Assembly (NCBI GenBank): GCA_964561605.1
Contig: CAZLQD010000036.1
Coordinates: 61,012-125,011, forward strand
DNA: 64,000 nucleotides
Source: JALUZX01 sp964561605
GTDB lineage: Bacteria; Planctomycetota; UBA1135; JALUZX01
Direction of reading: 5' to 3'
Shown: one piece after another, positions 52,462 through 60,084 of the stretch
Layout: every line of letters starts with the position of its first letter
Numbering within the stretch: the first letter of the stretch is position 1
Position numbers and translations under genes: made by a program
Notes under the pieces: model-generated
The model's input: only the letters and a program-made list of their open reading frames with translations
Database searches by the model: none
Told to the model about the DNA's origin: nothing

Positions 52462-52884
52462 TCAGGGTGCCGGCGCCGGCCTGGCTTCTTCCAGGGAACA
52501 CCTGGGATTCAGGGCTCCCCTTTTGACCAGGTTGGAGTCGTAACGTTTGACTTGGAATTCCTTCAACAGGAGTTCCAGCACCTTTCCCGGCTGGAAGGGC
52601 CTGCAGGAGAAGGCGTCGAAATAGGCCCGACCTTTGTGGGGATAGGTATGGATGGAAATGTGGCTTTCCGCGATGACGATGAATCCTGTGATCCCCGCTT
52701 CAGGATCCATGGGATCTCCCCCGGGATTGTAGGGAAAGGCGATGGGGGGAGTGAGCTTCTTCATCCCGATCTTGTCGGGAAGTTCGTCCAGGAAGCGGGA
52801 GACCCGCGCCAGGTCCCCCAGGGCCTGGGGATCCGCTTCCAGAATGTCCACCATGAGATGAGGTCCGTAATAATCCCTGTTCAA
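52462..52884 (-). CDS. speD: S-adenosylmethionine decarboxylase proenzyme
   Basis: A 140-residue pyruvoyl enzyme that makes decarboxylated AdoMet for spermidine or related polyamines. Self-cleavage occurs in AESHISIHTYPH between E73 and S74, giving the pyruvoyl group. The processing His (H79) and the proton-donor Cys in FSC (C94) are both present at the expected spacing. It starts with TTG at 52884; GGAGGCGG is at good distance, while the only nearby ATG is in another frame and runs straight into a stop. No speE is adjacent. Confidence 0.92.
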   Translation of the reverse strand: MNRDYYGPHLMVDILEADPQALGDLARVSRFLDELPDKIGMKKLTPPIAFPYNPGGDPMDPEAGITGFIVIAESHISIHTYPHKGRAYFDAFSCRPFQPGKVLELLLKEFQVKRYDSNLVKRGALNPRCSLEEARPAPAP

Positions 52885-53077
52885 TGCATCCGCCTCCGAT
52901 CGGTCCTGCTAAGTGAAGGTTCCTCGACAAGGTCTCCCAGCGTCCTGGGCCGTACTACACATAAAGACTCCCTTGCATGCGCCGGGTGAGGCCGCCGCCC
53001 CATCGGCTGGAAACCCACCCCTTGCCTGGATCCGCGTCCGATCCTCCGGCGGCTCGGGGTGGGGAGGTTCCGGAGGG

Positions 53078-53102
53078 TAAAAAGAAAGGGAAAGGTCCCT
53101 TT
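53078..53102 (-). terminator. Intrinsic terminator downstream of the XRE gene
   Basis: On the minus strand, AAAGGGA pairs with TCCCTTT around CCTT and is followed by CTTTTT. It lies about 100 bases after the XRE stop. Between them stands a further stable stem, ACGCCCCG (53148-53155) with CGGGGCGT (53167-53174), and a T8 run at 53122-53129 on the plus strand. The 319-base gap 52885-53203 holds these structures and no gene. Confidence 0.6.
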
Positions 53103-53203
53103 GTTTCAACGGTAGAGTCGGTTTTTTTTGGGTTCTCGGGAAGGAGAACGCCCCGGGCCGAGGCCTCGGGGCGTCCTTCCTGCTGCCGGGATGCTGGTTC
53201 TTC

Positions 53204-53695
53204 TCAGCGACGGCCCTTCTTCTTGGGGCGTCCCCTCTTCTTCTTGGTGGTCTTCTTGGCGGCGACCTTCTTCTTGGGGCGACCCCTCTTGGCCTTCTTG
53301 GTGGTCTTCTTGGCGGCCTTCTTCTTCTTGGTCTTGTAACCGCGGCGCCTCTGGGCGTTGGCCTTCAGCTCCTCCTGCATGGCGGCGGCGAGCTTCCTCT
53401 CCTCGGCGGGAGTGATCTTGCCGGCCTTGCCGCGGACCTTCTCCCTGGCCGTCCACCGGTCGTTGGGCGTGGGAACCAGGGGGGCCTTGTCGTCCAGGAG
53501 CCAGGTGGGGGTCACGTTGTAGAACTGGCAGAGCTTGAGGAGGATGTCCAGGGAAGGCATGGAGGAACCCTGCTCCAGGTTGGAGAGGGTGGCCTGCCGG
53601 ATCGCCAGCTGGGTGGCGACCTTCTTCTGGGTCATCTTCTTTTCGCGGGTCCTGAGGTAGTAAAGTTTCAGGCAAAACTTCTTGTTCTTGTCCAT
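53204..53695 (-). CDS. XRE-family DNA-binding protein with lysine-rich double AT-hook tail
   Basis: A 163-residue protein. Residues ~10-66 form an XRE/Cro helix-turn-helix (MTQKKVATQLAIRQATLSNLE) with a LLKLCQFYNVTPTWLL ending. A ~45-residue linker follows. Residues 117-163 are almost entirely Lys, Arg, Ala and Thr, like histone H1 tails, and carry two AT-hook cores RGRP (137-140 and 154-157) flanked by Lys. AT-hooks bind the minor groove of AT-rich DNA. Such a tail on an XRE domain suggests a nucleoid-associated or global regulator rather than a local repressor. The ATG has AAAGAGGTCGG upstream, and a long leader precedes it. Confidence 0.82.
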   Translation of the reverse strand: MDKNKKFCLKLYYLRTREKKMTQKKVATQLAIRQATLSNLEQGSSMPSLDILLKLCQFYNVTPTWLLDDKAPLVPTPNDRWTAREKVRGKAGKITPAEERKLAAAMQEELKANAQRRRGYKTKKKKAAKKTTKKAKRGRPKKKVAAKKTTKKKRGRPKKKGRR

Positions 53696-54247
53696 TTCCG
53701 ACCTCTTTCTTGTCTAGATCCTAGGAAAAGGGGAATTCACGCCGGAGGGGGCGTAGACCCTCCGGGTGCGGCCGGCCCCGCGGCCGGCCGGGGAAGAATG
53801 CGCCCGATCCCTTCCCGGCAGCATGGAACCAGGGAGGTCCTTCCTCGGGCCTCCGAGTGGGATCGGTGGGAACTCGTAACTTGCATTTTCTTTCGTCTTC
53901 CCGCGGATAAGGGGCCCCGAAGAAGGGGACCAGCGGGAACGTCTCTCTCATTCCCTTGCGGCGGCCCGGGGATATCCCCTCTCTGCTCTTCCGCCGCCGT
54001 CCGCCCTTTCATAAGGAGCAAAAACCGCCCTGACGCGCGCCGGCTCGAAAAGGACTTTCTCCTCTCCGGCGCATCATCGACACGCATAGTTGATAGGGAA
54101 TAACATCGGACGGTCAAGGGGAAAAATTGATTTTTTCCATCGTTTCCATTCCACCGTGGGAGGGAGCCGTTTCCTCTCCTGCCGATGTGGTGTTCCCGAT
54201 TCGGGATTCCAGCGGCCCTGGAGGGCGGATTTCCGGGGGATCGGCCT
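53696..54247. other. 552-base non-coding region with strong secondary structure
   Basis: No convincing gene lies between the XRE and SUMF1 genes. Hairpins are visible: GCGGCGG (53958-53964) with CCGCCGC (53991-53997) around the palindrome GGGGATATCCCC (53968-53979), then a GGGAA/TTCCC stem and CCCC/GGGG stems nearby, and GGCCGGCC repeats near 53770-53805. Most of it would be the 5' leader of the XRE mRNA. It may be a structured leader or a separate RNA. Confidence 0.4.
54090..54117 (-). promoter_or_regulatory. Possible promoter of the XRE gene
   Basis: On the minus strand TTGACC (54117-54112) is followed after 16 bases by TATCAA (54095-54090). An AT-rich block (AAAAAATCAATTTTTCC, 54118-54138) lies directly upstream and may act as an UP element or as the last stem of the SUMF1 transcript. 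Use of this promoter would give the XRE mRNA a leader of nearly 400 bases. Confidence 0.35.
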
Positions 54248-56173
54248 TCAGCGGAGGGTTCCGGCGTCCCGGGCGCAACGGAAACCGAGAAATGTAAATT
54301 TTTCGTCGGGACCGGCCATTTCCCTGGCGCTGGAGCGCAGTTCCTCTTCGGTGGAACACCAGGATCCCCCCCGGAAGACCTTTCCCAGCCCGAAGGGCGG
54401 CCCCTGGGGATCCCTGACGATTCCTCCCCTTCCCGCCAGGGTCGTATACCAGGTGGCGCGGTACCAATCCGAGCACCATTCCGCGGCGTTTCCCGCCATC
54501 TGGAGCAACCCCCAGGGGGTCCTCCCCTCCCTGCAGGAATCGGCGGGAAGGAGCCAGAAACGCCAGTCCTTCTCCTTGAGGCGGAGCGGGGGGGTGGGAT
54601 CGAAGTTGGCCAGGGATGTGGTGGGCCTGCCCTTGCCCCAGGGCCAAGGACCGGCGGAACGGCCGTTCCAGGGGGATTTCGCGCAGTATTCCCACTCCGC
54701 TTCGGTCAGGAGGCGCAGGCCCGCCCATTCGCAATAGGCCCTGGCGTCCTTCCAGGAGACGCATACCACGGGGCGGTCCAGCAACTCCTTCGGGCATTCT
54801 CCTCCCTTCCAGTACGGCGGAGGAGTATGTCCGGTGGACTTTACGAACTTCAGGTAGCAGGCGTTGGTTACTTCCAGGCGTCCCACGTAGAAGGGCCTGG
54901 TGATTTCCACTGTGAGGAGGCTCTTTTTCTCTCCCCCGGGTCTTTCATCCGGGGCTCCTGTTCCCTCTTCGTCTCCGAGAATCATCCTTCCCGGAGGGAC
55001 CAGGACCATGATCTGGCCGTCGAGCACGTTCCGGATCGCCTTGGGAAGGGGTTTTCCCCGTTCGAAACCCGGAAAAGAGGCGGTTTCCGGTTCTTTTCTT
55101 CCTTCCAAGGGGGAAACGAAAGGCTCCCAGGTCTTTCTTCCCAGGGACGCGAGGCGTTTGCGAAGTCTGTCTCCGGCCAGGCGGGCCGCCAGGATTTCCT
55201 TCTCTCCCGTGATATCCGCCAGGGCCAGGAGGGAACGGGAAAGCTCCTCCAGGTGCGCCAGGGCCGTTTCCGCCTGGGCGACGGCCTTTTCGGAGAGGCG
55301 CCCTTGGGATTTCGCCTTTTCCAGGGCGCGGGAGGCCGTGACCAGGGCCTTCTTCAGTTCCGCCCCGGCATTTTCCAGGTTCCCCGCACGCTTCTCGAAA
55401 TCCCCCATCCAGGCCGTGGCCTTCTCGAGTTCTTTCCGGAGTTCCCTGCCCCGGGCGGAGAGTTCCTGAAAGCGTCTCTCCAGCCCGGATTGGAGTTCTT
55501 CCGCCCGCCTGGCCGCGGCCTCGGCCCGCTCCAGGAGGCCTCCCGTGAGTTTGGCTCCTTCGATCTGGGCCCGGAGCTTACTCCGGAGTTCTTCCACCCC
55601 CTGGATTCCGTTCCACGCAAAGAGGAGGATCCCCAGGCCCAGGAGGAGAAGGAAGATCCCCGCCGCCGGAAGGGCCGTCCAGGCCCAGGGAAAGGCCTCT
55701 CGGCGGGGTGCCGGAGTGTGGGATTCGAAGGGGGGTGGTGGGGAGGAGAAGGAAGGGGGATCCCCTTCTTCCGCCTCGTCCTCCGGGTAGGTCCCTTCCT
55801 CTTCGTCCAGGGTGAATTCTCTTTCCGGAAGAGGGCAGGGATCGGGTGGGGGGGGGCCTTCGTGCCCTTCTTCCGACCCCTCCAGCCATTCCGGGGCCTC
55901 GATCTTGTGGAGGACCACCGAGGGAATGGGGGAGGGAGGAGGGTTCGCCTCGCGGGAAGCCGCTTCCAGGGCCTCCTTCAGTTCCACGCTCACCTTTTCG
56001 AGGATTCGTTCCAGGCGGCGCAGGTCCTTTTCCCGTGCCCGGGAAAGGGGGCCCTCCCCCCTTTCCCCTTCCTTGGAGGGGATTCCCCTTTCCGTGCCGG
56101 CCTCCGTTCCCGGGACCCCGAGGGGTCCGCCCGGAACCGGGTCCGCTCCTTCGAATTCGCCCTTCTTCCCCAC
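54248..56173 (-). CDS. Membrane-anchored SUMF1/formylglycine-generating-enzyme-like protein
   Basis: A 641-residue protein. Residues 1-155 are acidic, Pro/Glu-rich and probably disordered and cytoplasmic. A single membrane helix lies at ~161-188 (LPAAGIFLLLLGLGILLFAW). A long coiled coil covers ~190-340. Residues ~390-641 form a SUMF1 domain with PPGRMILGDEEG, RLEVTNACYLKFV, RPVVCVSWKDARAYCEWAGLRLLTEAEWEY, GNAAEWCSDWY, RGGSWCS and FLGFRCAR. Formylglycine synthases activate sulfatases, but most SUMF1 domains like this one serve binding or other roles; no sulfatase is nearby. It starts with GTG at 56173 after GGGGAG. Confidence 0.8.
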   Translation of the reverse strand: MGKKGEFEGADPVPGGPLGVPGTEAGTERGIPSKEGERGEGPLSRAREKDLRRLERILEKVSVELKEALEAASREANPPPSPIPSVVLHKIEAPEWLEGSEEGHEGPPPPDPCPLPEREFTLDEEEGTYPEDEAEEGDPPSFSSPPPPFESHTPAPRREAFPWAWTALPAAGIFLLLLGLGILLFAWNGIQGVEELRSKLRAQIEGAKLTGGLLERAEAAARRAEELQSGLERRFQELSARGRELRKELEKATAWMGDFEKRAGNLENAGAELKKALVTASRALEKAKSQGRLSEKAVAQAETALAHLEELSRSLLALADITGEKEILAARLAGDRLRKRLASLGRKTWEPFVSPLEGRKEPETASFPGFERGKPLPKAIRNVLDGQIMVLVPPGRMILGDEEGTGAPDERPGGEKKSLLTVEITRPFYVGRLEVTNACYLKFVKSTGHTPPPYWKGGECPKELLDRPVVCVSWKDARAYCEWAGLRLLTEAEWEYCAKSPWNGRSAGPWPWGKGRPTTSLANFDPTPPLRLKEKDWRFWLLPADSCREGRTPWGLLQMAGNAAEWCSDWYRATWYTTLAGRGGIVRDPQGPPFGLGKVFRGGSWCSTEEELRSSAREMAGPDEKFTFLGFRCARDAGTLR

Positions 56174-56296
56174 GATAGGCTCCCCATCCCGGGGCGGCCT
56201 TCAGACTGCCGGGATGGTCCCTCCCGGCAGCCGGGGCGCCCCCTTTCCCCTTGGATTCCTTCCTCCTCCATCGGAAGGAAGGCGCCCCTTCCTTGA

Positions 56297-57553
56297 TCAG
56301 CGCACACGGGAGAGGTAATCCGTCAGGAGGTGCCATTGCCGGTGAAGGTCGTATTCCTTCACCCCCAGGGGCTTCTTGAAATAGATGGAGAGCCAGGTCA
56401 TGGGCCCGGAATCGCCCCTGGCACCGGCGAGATCGGCCAGGCGGACCATGTCCAGCACCAGGGGGGCGGCCAGGATCGAGTCACAGCCGTGCCAGGAGAA
56501 CTGCATGTACATCTGGAAGTCCAGGAAGCCCTTGAAGTGGATGAAGTCCCAGGCGGTCTTCCTGTCCCCCAGAGAGGGCACGTAGTCGATGCCCACGTGG
56601 GTGTGGAGGGGGTATCCCAGGATTCCCGGGAGGAGGGCGTCCTTGGTGGCCACCTTGGCCTTCCTGTTCCTTTCGTTGGACAGGATCGCTCCGTCCCGGT
56701 CTCCCAGGATGTTGTATCCCTCCCAGGAGAGGACCTGGAGGTTCCTGTATTTGAACATGGGTGCCAGGGCGGACTTGACCAGGGTCTCGCCGGTCTTCCC
56801 GTCGTTTCCGAAGTAGGGAACACCCTTCTCCCGGGCCTCTTCCTCGAGGGCCGGGGGAAGGGCGCCCTGGCTGGGTGTGAAGTTCAGGAAGGGGTGGCCT
56901 CCCCCGATTGCGGCGAGGGAGTAGAGGGTGGAGGGCGGGAACTTGGGAGGGCGCCGCGAGGCGAGGGCCTTCTCCAGGGCCTTGCGGCTCTTCAGGTAGG
57001 CCGGCAGTGGGCCGGCCGGCTCGGTGGAGGCCAGGTTCACGACGACGAGCCTCCTCACCTTCTTTCGGGAGGCGAAAGAGTCCATGTCCTCCCTGATCTT
57101 CTCCACCGTTTCCATGGGGTGGACCGATTCGAGGAGGTCGGGCCCGGCGCAGACCTTCTCGATGGCCTTTCCCGCCCCGGCCAGGGTTCCCGGGCGGATT
57201 TCCTTGTCCGTGGAGAGGAGCTTCCTCTTCAGGGCCTTCAGCACGTGGGGGGGGATGGTTCCGTTCTCTTCCTGGATCTCCCTGGCCGAATCGTAGAGGT
57301 TGCCCGGCCTGGTCTCGTGGCCGCCGAAGACCATCTCGCCCAGGGATGCCAGGTGGATCCCCTCGAAGAGATCCGTCTCGGTCAGGAGACCCGTCGTGGA
57401 GGAGAGGCCCGCCGCGATGGCCTGGGCTCCGACGACGACGGTCGTCGCCAGGCCGCCCCTGGCCCCGATGAGCCAGACACCGAGAGGACCTTTCTTGGCC
57501 GACCCGCCGCCGGTGCGGACCGCCTTCCCGCGGGTTTTCTTCCTTGCCGCCAT
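56297..57553 (-). CDS. Myo-inositol-1-phosphate synthase
   Basis: A 418-residue NAD-dependent enzyme turning glucose 6-phosphate into 1L-myo-inositol 1-phosphate. Motifs are GVWLIGARGGLATTVVVGA (NAD-binding), YSLAAIGGGHPFLNF, FGNDGKTGETLVKSALAPMF (conserved GxDxKTGxT), SWEGYNILGDRDG and HTHVGIDYVPSLGD. The basic N-terminal 25 residues are an extension. Bacterial versions feed phosphatidylinositol-like lipids, mycothiol-type thiols or compatible solutes; which applies is unknown. The start ATG has only a weak upstream site. Confidence 0.93.
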   Translation of the reverse strand: MAARKKTRGKAVRTGGGSAKKGPLGVWLIGARGGLATTVVVGAQAIAAGLSSTTGLLTETDLFEGIHLASLGEMVFGGHETRPGNLYDSAREIQEENGTIPPHVLKALKRKLLSTDKEIRPGTLAGAGKAIEKVCAGPDLLESVHPMETVEKIREDMDSFASRKKVRRLVVVNLASTEPAGPLPAYLKSRKALEKALASRRPPKFPPSTLYSLAAIGGGHPFLNFTPSQGALPPALEEEAREKGVPYFGNDGKTGETLVKSALAPMFKYRNLQVLSWEGYNILGDRDGAILSNERNRKAKVATKDALLPGILGYPLHTHVGIDYVPSLGDRKTAWDFIHFKGFLDFQMYMQFSWHGCDSILAAPLVLDMVRLADLAGARGDSGPMTWLSIYFKKPLGVKEYDLHRQWHLLTDYLSRVR

Positions 57554-57730
57554 TTCGAGTGGACCTTTCTGGATCGAAGGATCTTTCTTGCCCTTCCTCC
57601 CCGTGAGTCCCGGACCGGCCTCTCATGAACGACGCCGGACCTCCCTGGGATCACAATGCCCCAGATTCCCCCGAACTTCATCCCCCCCTTCTCTTGCTCC
57701 CTCCCTCGACCCCCGGCTAGGATCCGGGTC

Positions 57731-58333
57731 ATGCGCTCTCCCCTCGTCTATTGCGGGCCCATGTGGGGCGGAAAGACGGAATCCCTCGTCTCCCGGCTGA
57801 ACCGGGCCAGGCTCCAGGGCGTGAAGGTCCGGGCCTTCACCCCGGCGGCCAACACCCGGGACGCCCCGGCGGGCTTCATCCGCACCCACTCCGGTGCCGC
57901 CTTTCCCGCCCTGGTCGTCTCCGACGGGGCGGAACTCCTCGAGAAGGTCGGGGACGCCCAGGTCGTGGGCCTGGACGAGTTCTTCATGCTCCCCGGCGCC
58001 CTCGATGCAGTGAAGCGCCTCACCGCCGTGGAGGTCAAGGTCGTGGTGGCCACCCTGGACCTGGATTCGGAGGGACGGGTCTGGGAGGAGGTGGGGGAAC
58101 TCCTCGCCCTGGCGGAGGAAGTGGTCAAGTGCCCGGCGGTCTGCCAGGTCTGCAAGAAGGACGCCTACTTCACCTTCCGGAAGGCCACGGCTCCCAGGGA
58201 CAGGGTCCTGGCGGGGTCGTCCGAGTTCTACGAGCCCCGTTGCCGGAAGTGCTGGCTGGAGGGCCAGGAGGCGAAGCGGGCCGTCGAGGGCGAGGGGTCC
58301 CTCTTCGGGAGCAGGCGGGGGGGGATGTCGTGA
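57731..58333 (+). CDS. tdk: Thymidine kinase (type II)
   Basis: A 200-residue cytosolic enzyme that phosphorylates thymidine. The P-loop CGPMWGGKTE at the N-terminus, the acidic VGLDEFFML (Walker B-like), VVVATLDLDSEGRVW and a four-Cys zinc site (CPAVCQVC and CRKC) all match human TK1-type enzymes. The ATG at 57731 has AGGATCCGGG upstream; an in-frame ATG 75 bases earlier would add residues unlike any TK. It overlaps the next gene by GTGA and thus forms a translational pair. Confidence 0.95.
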   Translation: MRSPLVYCGPMWGGKTESLVSRLNRARLQGVKVRAFTPAANTRDAPAGFIRTHSGAAFPALVVSDGAELLEKVGDAQVVGLDEFFMLPGALDAVKRLTAVEVKVVVATLDLDSEGRVWEEVGELLALAEEVVKCPAVCQVCKKDAYFTFRKATAPRDRVLAGSSEFYEPRCRKCWLEGQEAKRAVEGEGSLFGSRRGGMS

Positions 58334-59874
58334 GGAGAAGCCTCGCCGCGGCGGCGGTCGCGCTCTACCTGCTCTGCCTGGTTCCGGCGGCCCTGACGGT
58401 GAGGCCCCACTTCAAGCTGAGCCACGACGCGGCCACCTACGCGATCCTCGCCGAGAGCCTCGCCTCCGGGAAAGGGTATACCTACCAGGGGTATCCGCAC
58501 GTGAAATACCCTCCGGGGTACCCCCTCGCCCTTTCCACCGTCTTCGCCCTGAAGGGGAAGGATTTCCTCTCCATGCGGGTCTTCATGGCCGTCCTGGCGG
58601 GACTTTCCCTGCTTTGCGCCTGGAGGTTCGCCGCCGCCCGCCACGGGGAGGGAATCGGGGCGGCCGTCCTGGCCGGAACGGCGGCGACCGCCTTCTTCGT
58701 GGAGCATGCGGCATATACGTTGACGGACGTTCCCTTCCTTGGGCTCTTCTCCCTGGCCGCCTGGGCCGGCGCCTCCCTGGTGAGGCGGCCTTCGCCGGGG
58801 CGGGGGATCCTCGCCGGGGCGCTCACCGCCGCGGCCGCTTCCTTCCGCCTGGTGGGCCTGATCCTCCTTCCCGCCCTGGTCCTGGCATGGTTTACGGGGA
58901 GGCGAAGGGGCAGGCCGGCCACCCCCCTTCTCCTTGCCGCTCTCCTGGTCCTCGTCCCGGCGGGCCTCTGGTTCCGCTACAAGGCAACCGCTTCCCCCAG
59001 GATCCCCGAGTCCCTCCGGGAGGGCGCCACCTACCTGGGCGAGATGCGGGGCGGGTTGTGGCTGAACGCCCCCAAGGGGATCCTTCCCAACGTCCTCCTC
59101 CAGCTCGAGGTCCGGCCGGTGATCCTGTGCGGAACGGCGGCCCGGTTCCTCACGGGGGAAAGGGCGGGGAGGTCCGACCAGGCGGGCTGGCTCGGACAGG
59201 GCGGGGTCTTCTCGATCCTCTGCCTGGCGGTCCTTCTCCTTGCCGTCCTTCGCACGGCCTGGAAGAAGCGGGAGCCTGCCGACTGGTTCCTCTTCCTCTA
59301 CCTGGGGGTCCTCATGGTGACTCCGCCCTTCGTGGGGCCCAGGTATTTCGTCCCCATCCTTCCCTTGCTCCTGGGTGGGCTCTTCGAGGGGGCGGCCCTC
59401 CTGGGGGGCAGGAGTCCCCGTGCCCGGAGGGGAGCCGTTCTTGCCGCATGCCTTGCCTACCTGGCCTTGTGGATCCCCGTCACCTGGAAGGCCCTGGCCC
59501 GGGAGCGGGCCGAACCCTACTACCGGGGCGACCAGGGGCCTTTCGTGGCGGCCTTGGACTTCCTCCGCAAGGAGACCGATCCCGGCGAGGTCACCATCTG
59601 CAACGAGGCCGCCCTGGCCCATTTCCTCTCGGAAAGGCCCGCCTGGGGGTTCCCTCTCACTACGGAAAAGGAGGTCCGGGAGTGGATTCTCTCCAAGGGG
59701 GACCTGGTCCTCCTCTCTTCCTGGGGATACCCGGTGAACGAGGCCTTTCTCAGGAAGGCAGCCGCCGGCCTCGCCCGGGAAGGGAGGCTGGTCCCCTGGA
59801 AGGAGTTCAAAGGAAAGGGAAAGGTGGGGGAGGCGCCCCCCTTCTCCCTCCTCTTGAAAGTGAAGAAGGACTGA
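58330..59874 (+). CDS. GT39/ArnT-like membrane glycosyltransferase
   Basis: A 514-residue membrane protein with about ten helices, starting with GTG inside the thymidine kinase stop. Early sequence SHDAATYAILAESLASGKGYTYQGYPHVKYPPGYPLALS has the acidic residue and PPGYP pattern of GT-C family enzymes (PMT/ArnT-type, residues ~31-70). Helices follow, and a soluble periplasmic domain from residue ~400 carries ERAEPYYRGDQGPFVAALDFLRK. Such proteins move sugars from lipid carriers onto proteins or lipid A-type glycolipids. Acceptor and donor are unknown, and no partner glycosyl gene is nearby. Confidence 0.78.
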   Translation: MRRSLAAAAVALYLLCLVPAALTVRPHFKLSHDAATYAILAESLASGKGYTYQGYPHVKYPPGYPLALSTVFALKGKDFLSMRVFMAVLAGLSLLCAWRFAAARHGEGIGAAVLAGTAATAFFVEHAAYTLTDVPFLGLFSLAAWAGASLVRRPSPGRGILAGALTAAAASFRLVGLILLPALVLAWFTGRRRGRPATPLLLAALLVLVPAGLWFRYKATASPRIPESLREGATYLGEMRGGLWLNAPKGILPNVLLQLEVRPVILCGTAARFLTGERAGRSDQAGWLGQGGVFSILCLAVLLLAVLRTAWKKREPADWFLFLYLGVLMVTPPFVGPRYFVPILPLLLGGLFEGAALLGGRSPRARRGAVLAACLAYLALWIPVTWKALARERAEPYYRGDQGPFVAALDFLRKETDPGEVTICNEAALAHFLSERPAWGFPLTTEKEVREWILSKGDLVLLSSWGYPVNEAFLRKAAAGLAREGRLVPWKEFKGKGKVGEAPPFSLLLKVKKD

Positions 59875-59888
59875 AGGGGCAGGGGGGC

Positions 59889-59930
59889 AAAAAAGAAGAG
59901 GGGAGCGCCCTTTCCGGACGCCCCCCTCTT
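59889..59930 (-). terminator. Intrinsic terminator after tRNA-Glu
   Basis: A stem of about 14 pairs with two mismatches (AAGAGGGG... against ...CCCCTCTT) is followed on the minus strand by C and six T. It lies directly after the tRNA-Glu CCA end. It may also stop plus-strand transcripts from the GT39-like gene, whose stop is 15 bases away. Confidence 0.7.
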
Positions 59931-59934
59931 TGCT

Positions 59935-60010
59935 TGGTAGCCCCAAGGGGAGTCGAACCCCTGTCTCGTGGCTGAGAACCACGTGTCCTAGGCCTCTAGA
60001 CGATGGGGCC
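59935..60010 (-). tRNA. tRNA-Glu (anticodon CTC)
   Basis: A 76-base cloverleaf with encoded CCA. The acceptor arm is GGCCCCA paired with TGGGGCT (G1:T72 wobble). The anticodon arm is GTGG-TTCTCAG-CCAC, giving CTC. The D arm begins TCGTCTAG, typical of tRNA-Glu, and the T arm is AGGGG-TTCGACT-CCCCT. CTC-reading tRNA-Glu is common in high-GC genomes. Confidence 0.96.
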
Positions 60011-60084
60011 CCTCGCCGACCCTCACCTTCCCTTCCCGAAAGACGGGGGGATTCTCCCGGGTCGGCCGTCCTTTTGTCAAGGGG

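Noticed and set aside
53737..54117. Open frames on both strands in the XRE-SUMF1 gap (126 codons minus; 101 codons plus at 53798-54103)
   Set aside because: No ribosome-binding sites, mixed codon use and no motifs; the minus frame would start inside the probable -35 box.
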